Part shown: in pieces, positions 36,986 through 48,491 of the stretch | Layout of the letters: each line of letters begins with the position of its first letter | Position numbering within the stretch: position 1 is the stretch's first letter | NCBI RefSeq assembly: GCF_000208745.1 | Contig: NC_030854.1 | Coordinates: 37,912,111-37,976,110, forward strand | Origin: Theobroma cacao | Lineage: Eukaryota; Streptophyta; Magnoliopsida; Malvales; Malvaceae | Reading direction: 5' to 3' | Length of the DNA: 64,000 nucleotides | The notes under the pieces: model-generated | The model's database searches: none | Seen by the model: only the letters and a program-made list of their open reading frames with translations | Told to the model about the DNA's origin: nothing | Translations under genes and position numbers: made by a program

Positions 36986-38574
36986 CATACACACACCGCA
37001 AATATATCTATGTCTGACATTTATACCTTTACTGATTCTACTTTCCATGGAAAACCAGGAACTCAAAGCTCACACATATGCTACAGAGCTCTCTGGGTAA
37101 GCTTTTCTCTTACCAGAGTATCACTGAAGTCAAATCTTTAGTCATGATTGGGCACCTGAAGCTGGTTAATCTGGAAAGATTGCCCGTGAAGGATCTTTAT
37201 TCATGTATAGTGGCCTAATGAAAGATTTCACGGGTATCACAATCTGAGTGTGCTAACTGAATCATGAAATACAGGAGGAGATTGCAAGACCCTGATGTTT
37301 GTACAGATCAGCCCAAGTGATGCAGACCTTGGGGAGACCATCTGTTCACTGAATTTTGCGAGCCGAGTCAGGGGGATTGAAGGTGGTCCTGCCCGCAAAC
37401 AGGTGGATCTCTCCGAGCTTTACAAGTATAAGCAAATGGTATGGTGAAGTGATCAAATTTAAATTTTTTCCCTCCAACTTTTTGGGTGGATTCATTTGTT
37501 TGACCTCTGGTTTTTGATTAATTAACAGGCAGAAAAGTTAAAACATGATGAGAAGGAAACAAAGAAGCTGCAGGATAATGTACAGTCATTGCAGTTGAGA
37601 CTGGCTGCTAGAGAACATATATGCAAAAGTCTCCAAGAAAAGGTAATTACTTGATGACTTAAGGATTATTAAACAAACCAAAGCGGCCTTTCTGTTGGAT
37701 TTTAGGACAGCTTTTTCTGATCATGAAGTTTTGTAGTCATCTAGCTTCTGATTGTTGTTTTCCCTGCAATTTTGTATCATTTTCTTTCTTCGGAATTTGA
37801 TGACAGGTTCGTGACCTAGAAAATCAATTAGCAGAGGAACGGAAAACCAGATTAAAGCAGGAAACCAGAGCTTTTGCTGCTCCTGCTTCTAGTAGACCAT
37901 CTCTTACACAAGCAGCAGAGAAGACCAAAATGGAGAAAAAACCACCATTGGGTCCATCAAAACTGAGGCTACCATTGCGAAGGCTCACCAATTTCATGCC
38001 TCCAGCATCACCTATGCCAACTAACAGAAAGACAGCTAGAATTGCCATGGCAGCATCAGATGACAAAGAAAACTACCCCAAAACTGTGATGGCACCACCA
38101 ACAAACACAAAAGCCCTGTTGAAACCAAGACGGGTTTCCATTGCTGTCAGACCTTCAACCACGACGACACAAGTTATTCAGCCTAAAAGGCGAGTATCCA
38201 TCGCCACCCTGCAGCCACATTCATACATGACCACACCACTCCGCAGCTCTGCTTCTGGTTTCAACAATGGTGGCACAATGGACAGACCATCATTAGTGCG
38301 GGATCCGAGGAAAGCAAGATACTCAAGATTGTTTTCTCCATTGCCAGAGTTCAGGAACCCATCAGAGACAACACCTGCAGCCACGAGAAGCAGCAGCAAG
38401 TTCATGGGGAGTCCTCCTCCTCCTGCACAGGCAGGTTCATGGAAGCCAAGGCATCCAACCGTTGTTGCTTTGCAGCGGAAATCAGTGGTGTGGAGTCCGC
38501 TCAAGTTAAGAGGCATGCAAAGTCACAGAAAGTCATCACTGTTGCCTTTACGACCTTCAGCTCTGAGGGAATGA
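34402..38574 (+). CDS. KIN14S: Kinesin-14 microtubule motor (KIN14S-like)
   Basis: A minus-end-directed type kinesin. Eleven exons: 34402-34441, 34908-35032, 35246-35345, 35438-35701, 35800-36079, 36393-36554, 36724-36939, 37059-37096, 37275-37438, 37529-37642 and 37807-38574, giving 756 residues. The kinesin-14 neck precedes the motor ([14 protein letters not shown] from about 115). The motor (119 to about 445) has P-loop GQTGTGKT at 202-209, switch I NELSSRSH and switch [11 protein letters not shown] short coiled coil follows (464-525). The tail is basic and rich in serine and proline, with repeated RRVSIA motifs that look like phosphorylation sites. There is no calponin-homology or malectin domain. 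Length and tail match Arabidopsis KIN-14S (765 aa, from memory). MSA motifs upstream suggest G2/M expression. Confidence 0.93.
36941..36982 (+). repeat. (CT)n microsatellite directly after a 5' splice site
   Basis: The CT run starts two to three bases after the intron donor (TATAG-GTTT) of kinesin-14 exon 7, so the pyrimidine array lies at the beginning of this intron. Confidence 0.9.
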
Positions 38575-39563
38575 ATGAATCTTGCTTTCAGATTCTTTGT
38601 GTTCAATACCTAAATAACAGCTAAAATTTTCTTCTCCTCTGCTGCACATACATTCCTTCTTTTATGATAATATGATGGTCCATTAATTGTGTACCATTTT
38701 GGCCATAATTTTCCTTCTAACATGTACATCAATGTACTTTTTTTAGTAACCCTAAAGCTAATGCCCCTTATATTTGATCAAAATTAAGACTAAGAACTGT
38801 AGCTGAAAGCGCATGGACGCCATTCTATTTCTATATTTGATCAATGGTTCTTATTAAAAAAAAAAACCATGTAAGCAAAATGCTGACGTCCCTCTCTTTT
38901 ATACCTTCAATTTGATTTGACAAAATGTAAAAATGGATTTTTATAAAAATAAATCATTAAATCTTAAATGTAAAATATTTACTAAAGTTTAGCAGTAAAA
39001 GGACGAAAATACCCTTAATCTACGTCACCGCTATTCAATAGAAGGGAAGCCTGGAACATGCAAATAACTCGTAAAATCATGAACTTTTGATGGAGGGTTT
39101 GTGTTGGTGGTGTTGCTACAAATTAAAATCTATGGAGGAGAGGTAAAATCCGACCCTATCTTATGTTCTTTCTGTCAGAATGATGCTGAGTCTGTTGAGC
39201 ATGTTTTATTTCATTGTGAATGGGTGGAAGTTGTTTGGTTTCAAAGATATAACTAGCTTTGATAAATAATCACAAGCTATTCTGGAGACGCAAAATTTTA
39301 AACCAGTTTCTATGCTCTTTAAAAACGCATTTAAACAAATTTCCTTGGCCAAAACTTAAAAAGAGTAAAATACATTATACGTTTTAACATATCCAGATAA
39401 GTTAATGACATGCTTTGTCATGATAAACATAAAATATGTTTTGCTGAAAACTACTAATTGCTCAGTCTTGATCCAAATCAGAAACTAGAATCACTCTAAT
39501 TTGTTCTCAGAGAACAATCTGCCATGCCTCAAAATTGCAAATAATTCCAACTTCCCCAAAACC
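38575..39563. other. Convergent spacer kinesin-14 / eIF3e
   Basis: Contains the 3' ends of both genes and, in the middle, a zinc-finger reverse-transcriptase relic (39115-39256). Nothing else is recognised. Confidence 0.7.
39115..39256 (+). pseudogene. zf-RVT relic of a non-LTR retroelement
   Basis: The plus frame reads DPILCSFCQNDAESVEHVLF followed by HCEWVEVVWF and a stop. This is the C-x2-C...H-x4-C zinc-binding domain found after reverse transcriptase in plant LINE-type elements. Only about 45 codons remain, with no reverse transcriptase before them. Confidence 0.75.
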
Positions 39564-42500
39564 TTATCGAGCAGGCTGTGCCTGTACATGTTCAAGAATC
39601 TGGCTGACTAGCTTGTAGGTACGCCCTTGGAGTGCCTTGGTATGGTCTATCAACTGTTCATAACTGGAGAAATATGGTAACAAAATCAAAAGTCATTCAA
39701 AGAAGAGGAACAAATGGAATACGGATGGATGGACTATAATATGAAAGATGGAAGATGCAGTGAGAACATGAACAAAGAGACGACAAAAGGGAGAAAGCAC
39801 TTATGGCACAACTGAAAGAACAGATTGTAAACTGTATACTATGGCTTATATAAAGAAATCTTACACATTGGGGCGATTAGGCTCCATAGTAACAGTTCCC
39901 GTCTCTGAATCAATCTTGGCATCAAGCTTTGAGTTTCGAATAAGATTCACAATCCATCTCTCAGCCTCCTCATAATTCAAATTCAACTTCTCAGCCAGCA
40001 CACTTGAAACACATGAAAAATCAGTTAAGGTTGGCCCCAGAATTTAGGAAAAGCAGCTAGAACCAGACAAAATATGAGCTGGAAAGTCCTTTTATATGAA
40101 TCTCATAAATGTTATATCCTTTCAATCTTAAGGTGCTAGCATGTTGCTTTGGTTGAAAGTATTAAGATGCCTGACGGAAAGTGCAATGGGAATCCATGTA
40201 ATCACTACAATAAGAGAGACTGTAACAGACTAAAGGTGTGCAAGTTGTGTGGTTTGTGTATGCAAGCCTGCTGTGCACATGTTCACATGTTAAAGAGAAA
40301 GAAAGATCTGTTCTGATTTAACTAGTTCCTTATTCTACTAAAAATTATCAATCCTCAACATCCAATTAGCGAAAAAAGTTTCCACACTGAGAATGACATA
40401 GTTACAAGAAACCAGCTTGCAAAACTGACTTTGAGCCCGAGGAAATTCGGTTTTCAAATGAATATCTCTTTTCAGTGTCAGTTTTTAGTAAGACATAGCA
40501 ATTTCCTGATTGCTGAGTCAATTGTTCCACATATGAAGCTAAATTGTGCAGTTTCAAAAGCAGAAACTTACCCCATGTCAATGCGCTGATGACTTCTGCA
40601 GTATGTCTCGAAGATAAATAAACGGGCATTCTCAAGGAACTCTTCTCTTAGTGGTACAGTAGAAAAGTTACCTTCTTCAACTCTTTTTCCAAGAAAGGGA
40701 TCATTCAGTATCACCTACACAGAAGTCAGGTGAAAACGTAGAGCTTGCAATTCAGAAATCAAACTTATTGCTAAAGGCATCAAAAGAAGATGATGGAACT
40801 CCAAGCTAAAAGTTTACAGCACAATATGTCGATAGGAAATATCATCGATTGAGTGGCATCAAGAAACAGGAAACTTACTTCTTCACACTCCCTCATCTTC
40901 CTCTGTGCTCCATCAAAGTCATAATTGACATAAACACATGCCAAAAACTCTGTGATGGGATCTTTGTAAGAGTACTGCTCTAGCTGGATAACCTTAATAA
41001 AATCTTTGAATTGAGGCCTTCTCCTCTTGTTGACAATAAAAGCAGTCGCTAAGTACCTTAAAAGATGGGGAGCACTGGTTTGAATGGCATTTAGATACCT
41101 GGTAAGAAGTGAAACCAGCTTGTTAAATAGGGGAACTACACAAATATTGGACAACAGATAAAGCACAAATGTAAATCCACAGAAAACAATAACGTAGAAC
41201 AGAAATGCAAAGTGCACAGAAATATATGAATCCAAAGACACACGTTCCTCTAATTCCAACCACTACCTCCCTTAAGCAATGAAATTCCAACCACAAGCGA
41301 TCTTGTGGGCAACTCACGCACTTTATTGCAAATTTCCTTAACACTTTGACAAAAAATTTTGCAAATGATATGACACCGGCATGTTAACTTTTCATGATAA
41401 CAATATTAAGCAACAACACCATCCTACCAAATTATCAAAGCAATTCAATAAAGTTTATCAACATGTTTCACTGCAGGGCAATCCTAAATGGAAGTATATG
41501 AAAGCAGCGGAAGGTTGAAAGAAAAGTGAGTTATAGTAAAGAAACACTGAACAATGCACAAACGATACATACAGACCCACAGTATTGCTAACAACATCAA
41601 AAATGGCATCAGCAACATCATTGTCAAGACACTGTACAGTCTTCAAGCTTAGGATGTAGTAGAAACAACAGTAGGAATATGAATAGACTGCTAAGAAGAT
41701 GATTTAAGAATTTCAGGTAAAGTTGTCAAACTGGCATACTTGTCTTGATTAAACAGGTCAATGATCTGTGTTCTTCCATTGTCATGATTGAAAAAGATGA
41801 AGAGGCTCCAATGCATCAGCCATATTCTACTCTGTACTTGGTTCAAGGGTGAGGAGAAACTCTAGAGCAAGACAAATACAAATGCAAATAAATGAAACAA
41901 TGAATCATGTATAAGCAAATTTTAAGAAACCATACAATGAATCAGGAGTATAACAGAAACCTTAGAATCAATTATTTCTTTCAAGCGATTGAGTTCTTCA
42001 AGAGCAATATCCCAGTTTTGCATGAGTATCTCGGCTGCCAGCTTTCCCCACAATGCACTCAAACTCCTTTCACTGTTTGTGCATAAAGCCCTATACTGAT
42101 ACAGATAGTCAGCAGCACCTGAGTAGTTGCCACACTCAAACTGGAATTTCGCATACTGATATAATGCCTCTATCTGATCTGGACCAATCTGTTAAAAGAA
42201 AAATTCCCCCCTTAAAATTCAAGAAAAAAAAAAACCCAATCTTTCATGGATGTAAGTCCACTAAAAGACACAACTACAAAGAAAAATGCTAGAATTCTAT
42301 GAAACAAAGTATAATAAGTCTCTATTTGGTTATTGTTTGCCATTTACTTTTTCCTATTTGCTTTTTACATAAAAATCATTACAAAGGTTAAATATAATGC
42401 ACATTCAGACATAATTGTTTCACATAAAAAGATTATGCATTTGGTTAATCGCAAAAATAGAAATTCTGAAAATATTTAGTCAATCCTAAAATATTTTTCC

Positions 42501-42990
42501 CTCTTACATCCAAAAATAATAACATAATTTAGAAAACACATAATAAAAAAAAAGAAAGAAAGGGTTTTAAATGCATTGAAAATCAACCCAAATTCAATTA
42601 AAAATTAAGAACAATATTAAACCCAACCAGGTAACGGTCATTGAGCATCTGGAGATTATAATGTTTATCAGCTCTCAATTCCTGAACAGCGTTAGGGTTT
42701 TGCAAGAAAGTGACCAAAGGAGCGGCGGCGTCCTCCAAGGCCTTAAGACGAGCGACAACCTCGACCCTCCTTTCTATCATGTCCTGAGGGACATCATCGG
42801 TGTGGTAAAGACTCTTGTGGATGTCCATGGCGTAGTCGACCATGTTGGTCTTGTTCAACAGCTCGATCTTCGCTTTCAAGATCTGCTCGTCTGGGTGTAG
42901 CTGTCGCTCTTGCAAGAACTCCAGCAAGGGAAACACCAAATGCCTATCTAGATTCGGCGCAATTCGTGGGGTTAGGTCGTAGCTTGCCAT
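39564..42990 (-). CDS. TIF3E1: Eukaryotic translation initiation factor 3 subunit E
   Basis: eIF3e (INT6) is a PCI-domain subunit of the eIF3 complex that helps recruit mRNA to the 40S ribosome. Seven exons on the minus strand: 42990-42628, 42188-41961, 41861-41740, 41098-40879, 40714-40572, 40002-39865 and 39663-39564. They encode 437 residues, against about 441 in Arabidopsis At3g57290. The start [20 protein letters not shown], the central [19 protein letters not shown] and [18 protein letters not shown], and the PCI region ([39 protein letters not shown]) are all canonical. Intron 3 (41099-41739) contains an exon-like open stretch that no eIF3e protein has. A telo-box lies just upstream of the start. 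Confidence 0.96.
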
Positions 42991-43020
42991 TGCCTCTGCT
43001 ATCTCTTTCTCTCCCTCGGA

Positions 43021-43029
43021 TTAGGGTTT
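43021..43029 (-). promoter_or_regulatory. Telo-box AAACCCTAA in the eIF3e leader
   Basis: The minus strand reads aaaccctaa about 30 bases before the start codon. Telo-boxes are typical of promoters and leaders of plant translation-machinery genes, which fits this gene. Confidence 0.6.
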
Positions 43030-43127
43030 AACACTCGCTCCCTAGATGTCTGGTTAATGAAGAAAAATAGTAGAGACTAGGTTTTTATATTTTTTCCTAA
43101 ATACCATAATTGCCCTTTGAGATTTTT

Positions 43128-43379
43128 AAAATTCTTTTCAAACAAAAATTCATATTTTTTATTTTTTTAGTTTTTAATTATTTTGTTTACTTGGGTTTTG
43201 AATAAAATTAAAATATTATGAAGGAAGGTGAATTTTTGGGAAGAGGATTCATTTTTAATACTAATGAATTAAAAATAAACTATAATAAAAAAAGTAAAGG
43301 TAAGTTATTTATCTTTTCATTAAATGACAAAAGGGCTAATATTTTTTGTTTGGATTTTTTATTTTATGAACATATTTAT
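43128..43379 (+). repeat. Segment A of a duplicated A-B unit (left copy)
   Basis: Begins aaaattcttttcaaac and ends gaacatatttat. It matches 46043-46303 in order and orientation (ttgaataaaattaaaata, ttaaaaataaa-tataat, tttggat-tttattt). Confidence 0.75.
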
Positions 43380-45043
43380 AAAATATATTAACATTTTTAA
43401 GTTTTAGTCATAATTTTATGCAAGTTTATTAATTTTCAAAATAGAACATTTGTCATAAAAGAATATTTTTCACTAAATACGTAAGTTCAGTCATTAATTA
43501 ATCATTAATGTTTCCCTTAATTTAATGATATAATAATATTAAAAGAATAATTTTACCGTTTATTAATTTAAAAATTACCAAACTATAATTTTTCAAAAAA
43601 AACTTTACTTTACCTCTCACCGACCAACCATCTTGTAATCGAATTTGGTCGAGGAGCTCCAAATCTAGCCAGATCGCGCTCCCTTGGTCGGCTTTCTTTT
43701 TGGGTGCACCAATCTTGATGCTTTTGAGAAGCATCAATTTAGTGTTTCCAAAGACGAACTTAGAAATTTTTTTGAATAGTCTCATAATTAAAATAAAAAT
43801 AATAATAATCAAAAAAAATTTTCTCAATCCAAGATATGTAAAGTACTTCAATCAAATTGAACACAACTTTACTTAGAAGATACTATCATTAATAGAATTA
43901 TGTTGATATTGCGGACTTAAGTCTTGTGAGACAATTTCTTGTATTTTAAATTATCTTTTCATGACTTACGAATTCAAAAATCAATTAAAAAATATTACTC
44001 ATTTTTCATTAGCATAAATTAAAATATTAGAATTAAATAAAATATGATCTTACACAACAAATTATTAGTTTCATCAATTAACAATTTGACAAATTTCTAT
44101 TCGTTGATTAAAACTAAATATAAACATCCACAAACCATATAAGAAAATCAAATAATCAAATAATATATCTATAAAATAAATTAAAAAATAGTCATAATTT
44201 TAAAATATTATTTGATATGCAATACTATTTTCTATTAGTTAGATTATAATTATGAACCTAAACTATCAAATTAATCAAAAAATATTTACACTTGATGTAT
44301 TTAAAAATTTAATTTGGATTGAAAATTACTTACAATTGAAGTCTAGATAAGTTGTTTTAAGAGTATGAAAACACAACCAAGAACCGAAAAGAGTAGAACT
44401 TGAATTTTGGAAGAGAAAGAGTATTTTTTTAATAAAATCTTAAATTATAAAAAAACTTTATTATCTTTTCATATAATATTTAAATATTAATATATAAATT
44501 ACTTTTTAATAAATATACTTTGACTCGAAGTCTTTGACCTCATTCCTTACAAAATTTTGACTTAAAGTCTTTTACCCCAATCCCTACAAAGTTAAAAAAA
44601 AAATTAGTGAATTCATTAGTATATTAACTCTATAAAACTTTAAATTAGATAAATAATAAGTAAACAATTTTGATAAATGAGTGGGGTCATGTGGCACCAC
44701 ACCTTTAAGGTAAGTCCACCCCTACCCATCGTGGTGCTCCCTGGCAAGCACTAGTCTTGGTGCTCTAAGGGGAGCAATGGGAAGCACCAGATCGACACTC
44801 AAATTTGATACTTTTCTAGTGAGATTTGATCGGATTTGACATTTCACGATTAGATAGGGTCACAAGGTGATCGATCAGGATAAAGAAACATCGTCAATTG
44901 ACTTGAAATAAAGAAAAAAAGTATTTTAAATATTTACGTTTAGGTATTGATGTCATTTATACATTTAAGACATAACGTCGATTTTAAAAACTAATGAATT
45001 TATTTATAATTATAATTAAAAATTGAGAAAGTCAATATATTTT
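43380..45043. mobile_element. Mutator-like (MULE) non-autonomous element
   Basis: About 75-bp imperfect terminal inverted repeats: the left end starts aaaatatattaac and the reverse complement of the right end starts aaaatatattgac. Both continue into ttattaattttcaaaat / tcattagtttttaaaat. The flanks acatatttat (43370-43379) and atttttttat (45044-45053) agree at 7 of 10 positions, compatible with a 9-11 bp MULE target duplication. The uninterrupted A-B copy at 46043-46525 shows the site without the insert. The 1.66 kb has no recognisable transposase. Confidence 0.7.
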
Positions 45044-45300
45044 ATTTTTTTATATAATGTATTGAAAGAAAAGTCACTCAATTATTTATTGATGTTTGGT
45101 TAAAATTTTATAATACACTTTCGTTCAATTAGAAAGTAACAAGCTGCATTCTCTCTTTTTCTTTTTTTTTACCTCTACTATACTCCCAATAATCCAAACT
45201 CAAAAAATAAAAAGAGAAAATGAGCCATTTGATTTCTCCATAACCAACGGTCATTTATTAAAATATTGTTGATATTTTAATATTTAAAAAACATTTTAAT
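45044..45300 (+). repeat. Segment B of the A-B unit (left copy)
   Basis: Matches 46300-46525 in the same orientation: taatgtattgaaa, gtcac-caa-tattta, tttggttaaa, cattct, and ataataatt/gataattca words. It contains accaacggtca (45243-45253), a 10-of-11 match to the MSA consensus. Confidence 0.75.
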
Positions 45301-46042
45301 TAATAATAATATATTTTTTTATAATTGAGAGAGGGGAATTCGAATTTTACTCTTTAAGCAGGAAATCATACATTAACCAATGAATCAAATGCTCGATTGT
45401 AATAATTAATTATTTATTAATTATAAAAATTTATTTAATCTAAAATAAAAATATAAAAGTTTGATTAAATATAATAAAAAGAATTAAAAAAATTTTAAAT
45501 AATTTAAGAACTTTTTTAGTACTAAAAAACAACAAGAACAATAAGGGAGCAGATCAAACAATGAAAAGTGTAACAATTAATATATCATAGTCGGTTTTGT
45601 TCAAAATGTTTTTCTTTTTATTCTTTAGTTATGTCTCTCTTATTTCTCTTTTGTTTGTTCTGCATCCCCTATTTCATTTGAAACTCGAACTTAAAGAATC
45701 TGCATGTGATAAGGAGATTTTTCTTAATTGCATTTATTTAAAATATTTCGTTTCATTGAAGTAATAAAAAAATTTTCAAAACCTAACTGGTTTTTTTTTA
45801 TTGAGAACCAATCAAATTTTTTTTTTCAAACTTTCATTTAAAATTTGTTGATTTTCAGATCTATTTCCAAATCTTGAAACTTACATTCGAAGATTGCTAA
45901 ATTCTTCTCCTTTTTAATATGGTTATTCTTGGATTGTTGGAGCCATTGTTCTTTTAAAATTCTTATGTGGTGTTTAAGAGTTGTTACCGTGATTAAAAAG
46001 CAAATTTGATTTTGTAAATTTTCATGGGAGAATCAATTCATC

Positions 46043-46525
46043 AAAATTCTTTTCAAACAAAAATTCATCATTTTTAATTTCTTATCTTTTTAATTATTTT
46101 GCTTGCTCATATAGTTTTTTCTTTCGATTCTGAATAAAATTAAAATATAGTGAGAGAAAATGAATTCTTGAGGCGAGAGTTTATTTTTAATATTAATAAA
46201 TTAAAAATAAATTATAATCAAAATTTAAGAAATAGAGGTAATTTATTTATTTTTATTACAATAGTTAAAGTCGTTTGGATTTTTATTCGGTGAACATATT
46301 TATAATGTATTGAAACGAAAGTCACCCAACTATTTACTGACATTTGGTTAAATCTTTATAACACACTTTGGTTCAGTTAAAGGTAACACGTTGCATTCTT
46401 TTCTTTTTTTTTACCTCTAACATACCCCGATAATTCAAAGTAAAAAAACTAAAAGAGAAGATGAACCGTTGATTTCTTCCTGATCAACGGTCCTCGATTA
46501 AAACACTAATAAGATTTTAATATTA
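46043..46525 (+). repeat. Uninterrupted A-B copy next to TAN1
   Basis: Segments A and B are contiguous here, joined at tgaacatatttataatgtat, with no element between them. The copy supplies sequence to the TAN1 upstream region, including an inverted pair of AACGG cores at 46466-46490. Confidence 0.75.
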
Positions 46526-46630
46526 AAAAAAGAAAAACCCAAATACAAGTAGCCGTTGCCATATTATATACGTTCTTTTTTGTAATGATAGATTATCTGA
46601 CCGTTGAGACAAGACAATAGAGATCCGTTA
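46464..46630. promoter_or_regulatory. Cluster of MSA/MYB3R core motifs upstream of TAN1
   Basis: Five AACGG/CCGTT cores occur within about 165 bases: near 46466, 46486, 46553, 46601 and 46625. The one at 46598-46608 reads ctcaacggtca on the minus strand, 10 of 11 to the MSA consensus YCYAACGGYYA. The others match less well. MSA elements drive G2/M transcription through MYB3R proteins, which suits a division-plane gene. Confidence 0.5.
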
Positions 46631-46692
46631 CTCAGCATCTCTCAATCTTGAGCCAAAGCTTTTTGACTTTTTTTCCACTTACTGATAAACTC

Positions 46693-46764
46693 TAGAGAGA
46701 GAGAGAGAGAGAGAGGAGGGAGGTAAGTAAAANCTACTAGAGAGAGAGAGAGAGAGAGAGAGGG
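46693..46764 (+). repeat. Two (GA)n tracts around a single N
   Basis: Two similar stretches (ctctaga-(GA)n-ggagggaggtaag and ctactaga-(GA)n-gggaggtgaaa) flank an N at 46733 in the TAN1 leader. The near-duplication of flanks suggests that two contig ends were abutted without being merged. Confidence 0.8.
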
Positions 46765-46982
46765 AGGTGAAAATCTTTGAGTTTTGAAGAGAAAAAACAG
46801 TAACTGAAACCAAACCCAGATTACGTTATTAACTCTCCTTGATGGGTATTTAGAGGAACAAAGAAAAGGGAGGAGCGGAGGAGCCAACAAAGTAATTCCT
46901 TTTAGGAAAGACCCACATTGGTTTTTAAATTTTTCCTTTTTTTTTTGTTTGGCTGCTGAAATTTCTTTTCTTTCTGGCAATA

Positions 46983-48491
46983 ATGGTTGCAAGAACCCCA
47001 CCAAAGCAAAGGAAAATCATGGTGGCTCCTCTTAATCCTGTCCTACTCAGAGAAACTGTAAAGAAGGTAAAGTTGGGCACTTCATTTTCTAAGCAACTAA
47101 GAAGAAAAAGGGTTTTCTTTTTTTTTGGGGGGCTTATGGGGTTTTTGTTCTTTGTTTGGGATTGAGAAGGTGGAGCAATGTATGGCAAGGTTGCAAGAGT
47201 TGCAGTACACAGTAGCAGGAGGGACAAAGGTGATATCAGGGGTGAGTCTAAGTCCTAGGAGTACTCGGGGTTACTTGAGGACTAGTCTCAGGTGCAAGCA
47301 GGAGTCTTTGAGGTATGCTCAAATTTGGGTTTGGGTTTGGTTTTGTTTTTCCTTAAACTATGGCCTAAAAGCCTGAGCTTTTTGTTTTGCGTACTAAATT
47401 TGGGTGCTTTTTAATTTGATTAATTTGAAGGATCAAGAATGCTACTCCAAGGAAATCTCTAGTTGGGAAGTTTCCAGCCAGTGCAGGAGGTATATATCTC
47501 TCCCCCTGTCATCAGATTAGACAACTGGGTTTTCTTTCTAAGTTGAGAATTTGTGCCCAAAATTTTCCTGACTTGAGCAATGTTGTTTGACTTCTCATTA
47601 ATTGGATGAAATGGTTTTCAACTGCACTGCATAGAATCTGTCAGCAAACTAAGAAGAGAAATAATTGGGTTCCTTCAAACTTTTAATGCAGGTGAATGGA
47701 GGAGGATGTCATTGCCAGCAATGCTAGTAGGAGAAACAGTGGGAGAAATCCTTCAAGCAAGTCAGTTTGCGAGAGAGATTCTAGCAGCAGTTGATGACAA
47801 AACCAAGAAGAAGACAGGTGTTGCTGAGGATCCAAAAACTCCACTGACTGAACATACAAAGCGAAGAGCACAGCCTGAAAACACTGAACTCAGAGCCAGA
47901 AGAAAGAAGGAGAAACAGAACAAACTACAACTGATTCGAACAGAATCCGACTCTCCCTCTCTTCAAAGGGCTCGTTCCAGGATCAACTTCAAGGTTTCTT
48001 CTCCTCCCAAATTCAGGGAATTTGATAAGGAAAACAACAGACATATGGCCAACAGGGTGTCACCAAGGAATAGGCCATGGGCTAAAAAGGCTGTTTTATT
48101 CCCAAACCCTTTGTTCAGTTCAACACCAGCTTCACAGCAACAGAAGTTCTGCAAGACAAGGTCCCCAGTGATTGCAAGAAACAGACAAGCTCAAACTCCA
48201 CATAAATTCTTGATCAAGTCCCCTCCATCAGCTTCCAAGTTTCAAGTCAAGATCAAGAGCCCACCCGTGGTTTCTCTTTCTCCGACGAGATCAACAAACA
48301 TTAGCAAGAGGTCACCAAAGCTATCAGCTGCTTCAAAGCTGCGCAGATCTTTTTCGCCTTCACGTTTGGCAAACAGATTAGTGTCTCCATTGAAGAGCAG
48401 AAAAAGCTTTCAGAAAAGTGATGGACCAATGAGTGGACTGAAGCAGCGTCCAGTCTTACTGCCCATACGATTCTCGACTGGGAGAATTTAA
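46983..48491 (+). CDS. TAN1: TANGLED1 microtubule-binding division-site protein
   Basis: TAN1 binds microtubules and marks the cortical division site left by the preprophase band, guiding the phragmoplast. Four exons: 46983-47066, 47170-47312, 47431-47489 and 47692-48491, giving 361 residues. The N-terminus [14 protein letters not shown], the block [14 protein letters not shown] then [32 protein letters not shown], and the C-terminal [20 protein letters not shown] and LKQRPVLLP are the family's conserved parts. The protein is very basic and rich in serine and proline. It is about 110 residues shorter than Arabidopsis TAN1 (At3g05330): the region between [15 protein letters not shown] and KLRRSF lacks the repeated SPTR/KSP blocks of Brassicaceae. 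It lies tail to tail with the ANP-type kinase. Confidence 0.95.

Larger units (their letters stand above)
43030..46982. other. Spacer with duplicated segments, eIF3e/TAN1 promoters
   Basis: Between the divergent eIF3e and TAN1 genes lies AT-rich DNA. It contains segment A (43128-43379), a MULE-type insertion (43380-45043), segment B (45044-45300), then a second uninterrupted A-B copy (46043-46525), followed by the TAN1 promoter and leader. The single large open frame (43522-43851, minus) lies inside the transposon and resembles no protein I know. Confidence 0.7.

Noticed and set aside
41458..41646. Exon-like open frame in eIF3e intron 3 ([16 protein letters not shown]...) with AG and GT at its ends
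   Set aside because: No eIF3e protein carries such a segment. The flanking exons join perfectly in frame without it (QDK-YLNAIQT), and I do not recognise the peptide. It is left as intron.
43522..43851. 109-codon minus-strand frame
   Set aside because: It lies inside the MULE-type element, is dominated by F/I/L/K runs from AT-rich DNA at both ends, and resembles no protein family.
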